This document shows, piece by piece, positions 17,033 to 24,622 of a DNA stretch of 26,353 nucleotides. Position 1 is the first letter of the stretch. The number at the start of each line of letters is the position of its first letter. The translations under genes and the position numbers were made by a program. The DNA comes from Pirellulales bacterium (lineage in GTDB: Bacteria; Planctomycetota; Planctomycetia; Pirellulales; JAICIG01), in NCBI GenBank assembly GCA_025924495.1, contig JAICIG010000042.1:1-26353 (forward strand). Direction: 5' to 3'. Below the pieces are notes generated by a model. It made no database searches, was not told the origin of the DNA, and worked only from the letters and a program-made list of their open reading frames with translations.

Positions 17033-17677
17033 ATGATCCAGGTACGACCCGAAACGTTGCGCACCGTGCTTTGCCTGGGGGCCCACGCCGACGACATCGA
17101 GATCGGTTGCGGCGGCGCCCTGCTGAACTGGCTGGGCGACGCCCATGCAATTGACGTCTACTGGGTCGTGTTCGGCGCCGAAGGCGAGCGGGCGGACGAA
17201 GCGCACCAAAGCGCTGAGCGGTTCCTGCGCGGCGCGCGAGGTAAGACGATCGTGATCAAAGGCTGGCGCGACAGCTATTTTCCTTTCGCCGGCAAGGAGA
17301 TTAAAGACTACTTCGCTCAGCTCCGCGAGCAGGTCTCGCCTGACGTGATTTTTACGCATCGGCGTGAAGACGCCCATCAAGACCACCGCCTGCTGGCCGA
17401 ACTCACCTGGTGCGCCTTCCGCGATCATTTAATTTTCGAGTACGAGATTCCCAAATACGAAGGGGACCTAGGCCATCCGAATGTTTACGTTCCGCTCAGC
17501 GAAGCGACTTGTCGCCGCAAGGTGGAACTGCTGATGGAAGGCTTTCCGACGCAACGATCCAAGCCGTGGTTCAGCGAGGACCTGTTTTGGGGGCTAATGC
17601 GGTTGCGCGGCGCCGAGTGCAATTCGCCCGGACGTTTTGCAGAAGGGCTGTATTGCCGCAAGCTGTGCCTCGGCTAG
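17033..17677 (+). CDS. PIG-L/LmbE-family zinc deacetylase
   Basis: A 214-residue member of the PIG-L family, zinc enzymes that remove N-acetyl groups from GlcNAc-type sugars. The first motif is AHADDIE (His18, Asp20, Asp21), against the usual HPDDxE, so the conserved Pro is Ala. The second, EDAHQDH (about residues 110-116), supplies the other zinc-binding His. FTHRREDAHQDHRLLAE is the classic context. It lies 10 nt after the nucleotidyltransferase and closes the cassette. No transmembrane helix or signal peptide is seen, so a cytoplasmic nucleotide sugar or other small metabolite is the likely substrate. The start ATG has only a weak SD. Its linkage to the cassette suggests an amino sugar or an exposed amine that is later modified. 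Confidence 0.9.
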   Translation: MIQVRPETLRTVLCLGAHADDIEIGCGGALLNWLGDAHAIDVYWVVFGAEGERADEAHQSAERFLRGARGKTIVIKGWRDSYFPFAGKEIKDYFAQLREQVSPDVIFTHRREDAHQDHRLLAELTWCAFRDHLIFEYEIPKYEGDLGHPNVYVPLSEATCRRKVELLMEGFPTQRSKPWFSEDLFWGLMRLRGAECNSPGRFAEGLYCRKLCLG

Positions 17678-17725
17678 CCCGTGCCGCAGATTCCGGTCAT
17701 GACGGTTGTCGGCGGAAATGGGATG

Positions 17726-17741
17726 AAAAAAGGGGTTTTTT
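17726..17741. other. A6-G4-T6 inverted repeat after the polysaccharide locus
   Basis: Six A, four G and six T form a perfect A/T palindrome with a GGGG loop, 48 nt after the last cassette stop and about 170 nt before the surface-protein start. It could be a weak terminator-like hairpin or a protein site. The stem is pure A/T and the sequence after it is not T-rich, so termination is doubtful. The rest of 17678-17909 shows no gene and no convincing promoter. Confidence 0.35.
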
Positions 17742-17909
17742 GTGGCGTGTCTCGGACTGTTCGGACCAAGATCGGGTAATTACTCTGTTTCTACGGGGCG
17801 ACGGACGCCCGCTTGAATCGACCACGAAGTGCGTGGCGCCAGGGACCGGTTTGCACGCCAAGTTGCTCTGGCTGGCCGCTCGTCGGCCGGCAAGGAAAGA
17901 ATCGGAACT

Positions 17910-20579
17910 ATGCCCTGGCGTTCGCTAAAATCTCCTCGCTTTTCTCGTCCTAGCGCTGTTCGTCCACGCCGCAATCTGGCGATTTGCAAGGTCGAACCGC
18001 TAGAAAAGCGCGAGATGTTGTCTACAAACATCACGAATTATCACGTCGACCAGTCGAGCACGGGACAGAACCTGAGCGAGACGATCCTTACGCCCTCGAA
18101 CGTGAATTCGTCACAATTCGGCAAGCTGGCGACGGTGCCGCTAGACGGCCAGGTCTATGCGCAGCCGCTGTATGTGGCCAATGTGCCGATTTCGACCGGC
18201 GCCGTACAAGGATCCCACAACGTCGTCTTCGCAGCGACTGAGCACGACGGCCTGTACGCCATCGACGCGCAGAGCGGCAACGTTCTGTGGCGCGACAGCT
18301 TCATCAACCCGGCGGCTGGCATTACGACCATCCCCAGCGGCGATGTCTTCTCCGAGGATATCTCGCCCGAATACGGCATTACGGGAACGCCGGTGATCGA
18401 TCCGAACACGAACACGCTGTATGTCGTGGCGAATACGAAAGAGGTGCGCGGCGACGGGGTGCATTACGTCTACCGCATCCATGCCATCGACATCACCAAC
18501 GGGGCGGAGAAAGCGGGCGGCCCCGCGACGATCGGCGATACGCTGGTCAACGGCGCCGCATATACCTTCATCAGCGGTCCCACGGTTGCCGGCAACGGCC
18601 ACGGCAGCGTGACTGGGACGCTCACGTTCAACGCCTTGTGGGAGCTGCAGCGCGCCGGTTTGACGTTGGCCAATGGCACAGTCTACGTCGCCTTTGGATC
18701 GCACAGCGACCTGGGGACGGGGCACGGCTGGATCATGGGCTTCAATCCTCAAAGCCTGGCGATGACGGCGGCGTTCAATACCACTCCCAACGGAGACTTG
18801 GGCACGGTCTGGCAATCGGGCAATTCGATCACCGTCGACGATCAAGGTAATCTATATGTCACCACCGGCAATGGCTCGTTCGACACGACCTTGGATCAGA
18901 ACGGATTTCCGATCAATCACGACTACGGGCAGTCGGTGGTCAAATTGGCCGTTGATCCCAACAGCAGCGCCGGCAATCAAAATCCGAACGGCTGGGGTTT
19001 GAAAGTCGTCGATTACTTCACGCCGTTCAACCAGCAGGCGCTAGACGATCAGAATCTCGACCTCTCCGGAGGCGTGATGCTGCTTTCCGATCAGGACGGC
19101 AGCGCCCAGCATCCGCACCTGTTGGTTGCCGCAGGCAAGCAAGGCCGCGTCTATCTGATCGATCGCGACAACATGGGCAAGTTCGATCCGAACGCCGATC
19201 ACGTCGTGCAAGAAGTCGATCACCTAATCGGCAATTCATTCGACACGCCGGCACATCTGAACGACAACATTTACTATGCCGGCGCGGGGGACACATTGCG
19301 CGGCATTATAATCAGCAATGGCGTGCTATCCACTTCCTACTGGTCGCAATCGGAAGACAGTTTCGGGTTCCCAGGCGCTACGCCCGCCATCTCTTCCGAC
19401 GGCGGGGTGAACGGCATCGTGTGGGCCATCGATCGCGGCAGCAGCCAACTGCGGGCCTATAACGCCGGCGGGCTCGACGATGAGATTTATAACAGCGACC
19501 AGGCCGGCTCGCGCGACAAGCTCGGCACGGCGAATAAATTTACCGTGCCGACCATTGCCGACGGCCAGGTGTTTGTCGGCACGGCCAACAGCCTGGCGAT
19601 CTACGGCTTGCTCGATGGTTCGCAGGCCCCGGGGTCGATTTCGGGCGCCGGCTTATCGCTCAACGGCAATGCCTATTCGGAACTGTCCGGCGCGGCGGTG
19701 GCAAAGTTCACCAGCACCGGCGGCGCCTCGGCAACCGATTTCAACGCCATCATTGCTTGGGGCGATAGCACGACGAGCCCTGGCGCGGTGTCGCAATCGG
19801 GCGGCGGCTTTGTCGTGACTGGCACGCATACATATCAATCGTCGGGCGTCTACGCGATTGTCGTCAGCGTTTCCGGCAACCGCGCCACCGCCGACATTTC
19901 GGCCAGCGCGACGATCCAGCAAGGACTCATGTCCGACGGCAGCCGCGGCACGTCGAACGATCAATGGATCAACGCGATATTCCATGATGTGCTGGGCCGC
20001 CCAGCGGACCAGCAAGGTTTCATCGCGTTCAATTTCATGTTGGATCATGGCGTTTCTCGCTACGATGCCAGCCGGCTCATCACGCATAGCGCCGAATACT
20101 ACGCCAATCTGGTGCAGGGCTACTACCGTCAATATCTCGGGCGCGACGCCGATTCAGCCGGCCTGTTGCATTGGGTCGTGGCCATGCAACAAGGATTGAC
20201 CGACGAGCGATTGGAGTCTGAGTTCATCGGTTCGCAGGAGTTTTACGTCCACAGCGGCGGCACCGATCGGAGCTGGGTCGATGGCCTATATATCCATCTG
20301 TTGGGCCGCCTGGCGGACGGCTTCGGCGAAAACGCCTGGATTCAGGTGCTCGCCTCCGGCGCTTCACGCTCGCAGGTGGCGCTCGGCTTTGCCGCCAGCG
20401 CCGAACGCGAATCGCAACGGGTGCAAGACGATTACTTCCGCTTCCTGGGGCGCTCGGCGAGCGCGGGTGACATCAATAATTGGGTGGGCGGCTTCAAGTT
20501 CGGCCTGACGAATGAAGACATCATCACCGGATTCGTGGCTTCCGGCGAATACTACTCGCGCAAGACCGCCAGCTTCTAA
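17910..20579 (+). CDS. Large planctomycete surface protein: extracellular motif, PQQ-like propeller, PKD-like and DUF4214 repeats
   Basis: An 889-residue predicted exported or surface protein. ATG 17910 is chosen over the longer upstream frame because it gives a short basic N terminus followed by VEPLEKREMLS (residues 28-38), the planctomycete extracellular motif (PF07595 type), and AAGGAAAG lies about 10 nt upstream. Residues about 60-570 form a PQQ-like beta-propeller, with LYAIDAQSGNVLWRD as a blade signature and repeated GTP/TADGQVFVGT turns. About 575-670 is an immunoglobulin/PKD-like domain (AIIAWGDSTTS then HTYQSSGVYAIVVSVSG). About 680-889 has DUF4214-like repeats (DVLGRPADQQG, RQYLGRDADSAGLLHWV, RFLGRSASAGDINNWV). 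It follows the polysaccharide locus by 232 nt and may be a separate unit. A role in holding or shaping the cell coat is inference. Confidence 0.88.
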   Translation: MPWRSLKSPRFSRPSAVRPRRNLAICKVEPLEKREMLSTNITNYHVDQSSTGQNLSETILTPSNVNSSQFGKLATVPLDGQVYAQPLYVANVPISTGAVQGSHNVVFAATEHDGLYAIDAQSGNVLWRDSFINPAAGITTIPSGDVFSEDISPEYGITGTPVIDPNTNTLYVVANTKEVRGDGVHYVYRIHAIDITNGAEKAGGPATIGDTLVNGAAYTFISGPTVAGNGHGSVTGTLTFNALWELQRAGLTLANGTVYVAFGSHSDLGTGHGWIMGFNPQSLAMTAAFNTTPNGDLGTVWQSGNSITVDDQGNLYVTTGNGSFDTTLDQNGFPINHDYGQSVVKLAVDPNSSAGNQNPNGWGLKVVDYFTPFNQQALDDQNLDLSGGVMLLSDQDGSAQHPHLLVAAGKQGRVYLIDRDNMGKFDPNADHVVQEVDHLIGNSFDTPAHLNDNIYYAGAGDTLRGIIISNGVLSTSYWSQSEDSFGFPGATPAISSDGGVNGIVWAIDRGSSQLRAYNAGGLDDEIYNSDQAGSRDKLGTANKFTVPTIADGQVFVGTANSLAIYGLLDGSQAPGSISGAGLSLNGNAYSELSGAAVAKFTSTGGASATDFNAIIAWGDSTTSPGAVSQSGGGFVVTGTHTYQSSGVYAIVVSVSGNRATADISASATIQQGLMSDGSRGTSNDQWINAIFHDVLGRPADQQGFIAFNFMLDHGVSRYDASRLITHSAEYYANLVQGYYRQYLGRDADSAGLLHWVVAMQQGLTDERLESEFIGSQEFYVHSGGTDRSWVDGLYIHLLGRLADGFGENAWIQVLASGASRSQVALGFAASAERESQRVQDDYFRFLGRSASAGDINNWVGGFKFGLTNEDIITGFVASGEYYSRKTASF

Positions 20580-20837
20580 GCCGCATTCATGATCGGCGCG
20601 ACAAGCGTGCGGTACGCGACTTGCTTCAGAAACGTCATGATCTGAAGTTGGCGCTAACAAGGCCTGCCAGTCGACGCAAACTGCCAAACAGCGAACGCTA
20701 GCTGCGGTTTCTCGGGGGCAAGGCAAAACGGCGGAACATTGGCATTGTAAGAATTGCTTCTGCCGTACAAGATGTGCCCGACATCGGATCGAGCGTCACA
20801 ATTTCTGCAGATTGCCTACCCGCCGTCGATTTGAGGA
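20580..20837. other. First half of a 503-nt intergenic gap, no gene seen
   Basis: No coding frame with plausible start or codon use was found on either strand. A 7-bp stem with a 10-nt loop lies at 20624-20647 (CTTCAGA / TCTGAAG), about 45 nt after the surface-protein stop, but no T-run follows, so it is not called a terminator. The sequence from 20838 on is described separately. Confidence 0.4.
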
Positions 20838-21082
20838 ATGAGCCCTGCGGCTCTCAGCCCCGGAAGGAGCCGGGGATAGTCGACGAACGGCGATCTCGCG
20901 GCGGTATGTAACGGCGACAAGGAGGTTGCCTGAGGGAACCGCGCTTTGCGCTCCTGTCTACACAGGAGACGTTGCTGCGGCGCCGCCAAGGCGCTTCTTC
21001 TTGCTCGCCAGCGATTGACCCACGCTGTGCGCCGACACGCAACCGGCGCACAAGCCTTGCGAGCCACCCAAGGAGGGAACCT
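20838..21082 (+). promoter_or_regulatory. Hairpin-rich leader upstream of the thioredoxin-protease gene
   Basis: Several perfect stems lie in tandem: GAGCC/GGCTC (20840-20853, loop CTGC), CCCCGG/CCGGGG (20858-20875), GCGC/GCGC (20941-20951), CTCCTGT/ACAGGAG (20951-20968, loop CTAC), and TGTGCGCCG/CGGCGCACA (21026-21052, loop of 9). A last one, CCTTG/CAAGG (21055-21073), overlaps the start of the SD AAGGAGGG (21070-21077), so it could hide the ribosome site. That layout resembles a structured cis-regulatory leader. I could not match it to a known riboswitch class. High GC makes chance stems common, so this is a candidate only. Confidence 0.35.
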
Positions 21083-22624
21083 ATGGTCTCGTTGCAAGCG
21101 GCAATTTTAGCCCTGGCCATGACGGGCACGGGTGAGACCGTGCTGCTCGATTTCTATGCCGATTGGTGCGGCCCTTGCCGCCAGATGGACAGCACCGTCA
21201 GCGCTCTAAAGCAGCGCGGTTATCCGGTGCGCAAAGTAAACGTCGACCAGGAGAAGGCGCTTGCTTCGCAATTCAAAGTCAGCGGCATTCCCTGCTTTGT
21301 GCTGGTCGTAAACGGTCGCGAAGCGGGCCGGCTCGAAGGAGTTCGTCCGGCAGGCGATCTGGAGCGACTTTTCCAAGCCGCGGGCGCCGCAGCGGAACAA
21401 ACGAAGCGAGCTTCGGCGCGAGGTCAATCGCCCGATCCTGCGCCGAGTCGCATGCCATTTCCTAGCACGGAAAGCGGCGGACCTTTGGCCAGCGAAACAC
21501 TCGGCGCCGCTGCTCCCGCGAACAGCATCGATCCGTTCGCCCTGCCGAATGCCGGCACTGCTCCGAGTAGCGCCGCAGTGGTTGCATTGCCCGATCCCCA
21601 AGCACAAACCGGCGCCGGGGCCGACGCCGTCACTCGACGCCTATTGGCGGCGAGCGTGCGGCTTAAGATCGACGATGGCGGCAGCCACTCCGTCGGTTCC
21701 GGAACGATCATCGACGCCCGCGCCGGCGAAGCCTTGGTGCTGACTTGCGCTCACGTATTTCGCGATTCTGAAGGCAAGGGGCCGATTACCATTGATCTAT
21801 TTGGCCCTGGAGCGCCGCAAGGCATTCCCGGCAAGCTGGTCAGCTACGATCTCAACAGCGACGTCGGCCTCGTCAGCTTTCGCCCTGGCGTTTCCGTCGT
21901 TGCGGCGCGGATCGCCCCGCAAACCTACAGCGTGCGTCCCGATCAGGCGGTGATGAATATTGGCTGCAATCATGGCGAGAACCCGACGGCGCGGCTAAGC
22001 CGGGTGACTGCGATCGATAAGTTCCTCGGGCCGCCGAATCTGGTGGTGGCCGGCCAACCGGTGCAAGGTCGTAGCGGCGGCGGACTGTTTACGACCGAAG
22101 GGCTATTGATTGGCGTATGCAATGCGGCCGATCCCTCGGAAGACGAAGGGCTGTATGCGGCTCTGGCGCCGATCCATGGCGAGTTGGAGCGGATGGGCCT
22201 CGACGATATGTGCCTGGAAGTCGCCGATCCGGCCACCGGCAACGCTTCGCTCGCGTCAGTAGAACCGCCAGCGATGCCTGACCAAATGCCGGGACCCGCG
22301 AAAGACCGTTCCACAGCGGGCTGGATGCCGACCAGCGACGCCGCACTAGGCGCCACGACGCAAAATCCAACCGCCCAGAACCCCGCGAGTCAGTCTGGCG
22401 CCGCGGTCCTAGGTCCTGAAGAAGCCGCAGCGTTGGCAGAAATCCGGCGTCGCAATTCAGGGGCCGAGGTGATCTGCATCGTGCGGCCATTGACGGATCC
22501 GCGAGCGAAGAGCGAAATCATCGTGCTCGATCGGGCTTCGCCCGAGTTTCTCCAGCAGCTCACGTCCGAGCAGCGCACCCAGAACAGCCGCTACCTGACA
22601 AGCGAGCGGCAGCGGAAGCGTTGA
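21083..22624 (+). CDS. Thioredoxin domain fused to a trypsin-like serine protease
   Basis: A 513-residue two-domain protein. The ATG at 21083 follows AAGGAGGG at 21070-21077, a near-perfect SD; the longer upstream frame is rejected. Residues 1-105 are thioredoxin-like: LLDFYADWCGPC with the redox pair Cys29/Cys32, and cis-Pro70 in GIPCF. Residues 106-185 are an Ala/Pro/Ser-rich linker. Residues 190-375 are a trypsin/HtrA-like fold with a plausible triad His224 (LTCAH), Asp260 (NSDVGL) and Ser331 (GRSGGG). A low-complexity stretch then leads to a charged C-terminal tail (about 425-513). No clear signal peptide is visible, although residues 3-14 are mildly hydrophobic, so location is uncertain. 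The protein may couple redox state to proteolysis, but that is inference. A two-way terminator lies 80 nt downstream. Confidence 0.88.
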   Translation: MVSLQAAILALAMTGTGETVLLDFYADWCGPCRQMDSTVSALKQRGYPVRKVNVDQEKALASQFKVSGIPCFVLVVNGREAGRLEGVRPAGDLERLFQAAGAAAEQTKRASARGQSPDPAPSRMPFPSTESGGPLASETLGAAAPANSIDPFALPNAGTAPSSAAVVALPDPQAQTGAGADAVTRRLLAASVRLKIDDGGSHSVGSGTIIDARAGEALVLTCAHVFRDSEGKGPITIDLFGPGAPQGIPGKLVSYDLNSDVGLVSFRPGVSVVAARIAPQTYSVRPDQAVMNIGCNHGENPTARLSRVTAIDKFLGPPNLVVAGQPVQGRSGGGLFTTEGLLIGVCNAADPSEDEGLYAALAPIHGELERMGLDDMCLEVADPATGNASLASVEPPAMPDQMPGPAKDRSTAGWMPTSDAALGATTQNPTAQNPASQSGAAVLGPEEAAALAEIRRRNSGAEVICIVRPLTDPRAKSEIIVLDRASPEFLQQLTSEQRTQNSRYLTSERQRKR

Positions 22625-22703
22625 AGCATGCCGCCGAGGCGGCAACTCGCCGTCGCCAGCATGAAGCGTTCGACGACCAAGCCAATCGATGCTTGAAATA
22701 AAG

Positions 22704-22730
22704 CGAGCCGCGGGCGAATCCCGCGGCTCG
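22704..22730. terminator. Two-way intrinsic terminator between convergent genes
   Basis: A perfect 11-bp stem (CGAGCCGCGGG / CCCGCGGCTCG) surrounds a 5-nt loop (22715-22719). On the plus strand TGGTCTTTC follows; on the minus strand the sequence continues with CTTTATTTC, giving a T-rich tail on both sides. It sits between the plus-strand thioredoxin-protease gene and the minus-strand small gene, the right place to serve both. The rest of the 181-nt gap shows nothing else. Confidence 0.8.
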
Positions 22731-22805
22731 TGGTCTTTCAGGCTCTCGCAGCCGTGCGTCTTGCGGCTCAAGCAGGCTCGTCACACGGCGCCCCATGCGA
22801 GCGAG

Positions 22806-22967
22806 CTATTTGCCCGCTTTCTTCTTTTTTTTGGGCGCCGATTTCTTGGCCTTAGTCGCAGTCGCCGGCTTCGACGCCGTCTTGGTTCCAGACTTCTTGC
22901 CGAAGACGTTATCCCAATTCTTCGAGAATTCCGGGCTAGGGCCGGAGCGGACAATCGGTCCAGACAT
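22806..22967 (-). CDS. Small lysine-rich basic protein, unknown function
   Basis: A 53-residue protein. Its first 25 residues are conserved-looking (MSGPIVRSGPSPEFSKNWDNVF); the rest is Lys/Ala/Ser/Thr-rich, ending in a KSAPKKKKKAGK tail that suggests nucleic-acid binding. The ATG at 22967 is preceded on its strand by AAGGAG at 22977-22982, about 10 nt away; a longer in-frame start at 22991 would put that SD inside the gene. I recall similar tiny proteins from planctomycetes but cannot confirm it here. The gene is convergent with the thioredoxin-protease gene across a two-way terminator. The plus-strand frame over this stretch is probably a shadow. Function: unknown; ribosome- or DNA-associated is a guess from charge. 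Confidence 0.72.
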   Translation of the reverse strand: MSGPIVRSGPSPEFSKNWDNVFGKKSGTKTASKPATATKAKKSAPKKKKKAGK

Positions 22968-23266
22968 AATGCAAGCAACTCCTTCGTTCAACGACGGGCA
23001 GACACGGTTGGAAACGGCCTTATTTTAAGCCTCGGCGGTGCGGCTACAAGAGCCGGCGCAGCGGGTCGTGGCGGCAGATGCAAGAAATCGCCCGCCAGGC
23101 GCGCAGTCGACCCTTGCCGCGATTATACTAGGCAAAGTTTGACGGCCGTCTGGCGGGGCGAAGGCGGCGCCTGTCAAACTCGCATTCATTGATTCACAAT
23201 CCCCCCTCGGGGGAAAAACGGTTCTCAAAGCCAGGTCTTACACCAGCGATCTTAGGGAGAGCTGCC
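22968..23266. other. Divergent gap between the small minus-strand gene and the WD40 gene
   Basis: About 300 nt without a supported gene that must hold both promoters. A perfect TATAAT reads on the minus strand at 23122-23127 but lacks a matching -35 at normal spacing; a minus-strand TTGACA at 23172-23177 is 44 nt away. A 5-bp C5/G5 hairpin lies at 23201-23213. A clear SD for the WD40 gene (AGGGAGAG, 23254-23261) closes the gap. Confidence 0.4.
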
Positions 23267-24379
23267 ATGTCCGTGCTGATTGCCGCTTCGCTGCCTCAAC
23301 GATTCTTTGCCAAGTTCGCCGCGATCGTTTTGCTGGCGTTCTCGTTCGCGGCCTTGCCGCTTTCGGCGACCGCCGCCGATGCGCCGCCACTGGCGACCTA
23401 TACCAACTGGGTCACCGGCCTGGCCTTTTCGCCCGATGGCGCCACGTTGGCCAGCGTTGGAGGTCAGAGCCTCTTGTATCGACCAGGCGACGTTAAGCTC
23501 TGGGACGTCGCCAGCGGCCAACTCAAAGCCACGCTTGCCGGACATGGCACGATTGTGTGGGCAGTTGCCTATTCACCCAACGGCCAGATGCTCGCCACCG
23601 CCGGATACGATGGCACGCTCAAAGTTTGGGACGTCGCCGGCGCCAAGGAAGTTGCTTCATTGCCGGCACATAAACATTGGATCACTGCGCTCGCCTTCTC
23701 GCCCGATGGGCAAACGCTGGCGACCGCCAGCGAAGATGCGACCGTCAAACTATGGAACTTCGCCGCCATGCCGCCCGCCGAGAAACTCACGCTCAAGGGG
23801 CATACCGGCGGCGTGACCAGCGTCGTCTATTCGGCCGACGGCCAAGCGATCGCAACCGGCAGTGGCGATAAGACGGCGATGCTCTGGAACCCGGCCGATG
23901 GCATGATGACCAAGAAACTTGAAGGTCACACCGACGCAGTTTCCGCCGTGGCCTTCGTTCTCGATGGCAAAACTCTGGCCACTGGCAGTTACGATCGTAC
24001 AGTGAAACTGTGGAACACGGCCGAAGGGAAAGAGATCGGGGCGATGTCGGGACACCATAATTGGATCGTCTCCATTCGCCCAACGCCCGACGGCAAGACA
24101 CTGGCCACCGCCAGCCATGATCGCACGGTTAAACTCTGGAATCTTGAAACGCGACAGGAAACGTACACGCTTGGGGGGTATAAAAGTACGCTCTGGGCGG
24201 TGGCTTTTTCTCCCAACGGTCAGCTTTTGGCGACCGGCAGCCATAGCGATTCGCTGAGGCTGTGGAAGCCGGTAACCGCTTGGGCTGAAGTCTTTCCGGC
24301 GCCAGCCGCCGCGGCCGCACCTCCGACGCCTGCCGCTGCCAATCCCCCTGCGGCGCCAGCACCCGCGGCCGCAAAATAG
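23267..24379 (+). CDS. Secreted WD40-repeat protein, one seven-blade propeller
   Basis: A 370-residue protein. ATG 23267 is chosen because AGGGAGAG lies at 23254-23261 and because it places a clear signal peptide first (hydrophobic VLLAFSFAALPL, likely cut after SATAA near residue 37). Seven WD repeats follow, each ending in a W[DNK] strand (KLWD, KVWD, KLWN, MLWN, KLWN, KLWN, RLWK) and most with FSPDG/YSPNG loops; seven repeats make one complete beta-propeller. The C-terminal 35 residues are an Ala/Pro-rich tail. It should act in the periplasm or outside the cell as a protein-binding platform. No catalytic domain is attached and no partner can be named. Family assignment is confident; role unknown. 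Confidence 0.92.
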   Translation: MSVLIAASLPQRFFAKFAAIVLLAFSFAALPLSATAADAPPLATYTNWVTGLAFSPDGATLASVGGQSLLYRPGDVKLWDVASGQLKATLAGHGTIVWAVAYSPNGQMLATAGYDGTLKVWDVAGAKEVASLPAHKHWITALAFSPDGQTLATASEDATVKLWNFAAMPPAEKLTLKGHTGGVTSVVYSADGQAIATGSGDKTAMLWNPADGMMTKKLEGHTDAVSAVAFVLDGKTLATGSYDRTVKLWNTAEGKEIGAMSGHHNWIVSIRPTPDGKTLATASHDRTVKLWNLETRQETYTLGGYKSTLWAVAFSPNGQLLATGSHSDSLRLWKPVTAWAEVFPAPAAAAAPPTPAAANPPAAPAPAAAK

Positions 24380-24622
24380 TACAATTGCGCGGGCGAATCC
24401 GGGACTTTCGGGCTGTGTAGGCTCAAACGACGCCAACCGCGCTAGCGATCGATCTTCGCTGAGCCCTGCGCCGCGGACCTTTTCGGCCTTGCTGCGCAGG
24501 GTTTCGCCCGGGTACTATCCCGCGGCTTGCCTGGCGGCGAACTCATTCGGCTCGGACTGGATAAGCCTCAGGTTCGCATTAGACCAATTGCATTGGCTCG
24601 AGGCAGCCAGGAGAAGTTAAAC

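Noticed and set aside
22795..23028. Plus-strand open frame covering the small lysine-rich gene
   Set aside because: Its product is Phe/Leu-rich, the antisense image of a Lys-rich tail, and it has no SD; the minus frame has both an SD and a sensible protein.
23122..23150. Minus-strand TATAAT as a promoter for the small gene
   Set aside because: No acceptable -35 hexamer at 16-18 nt; the nearest TTGACA is 44 nt away. One perfect hexamer alone is weak evidence.
24464..24501. Stem CCCTGCGC / GCGCAGGG as a terminator after the WD40 gene
   Set aside because: The loop is 22 nt and the following tract (TTTCGCCC) is short in T, so it is not a convincing intrinsic terminator.
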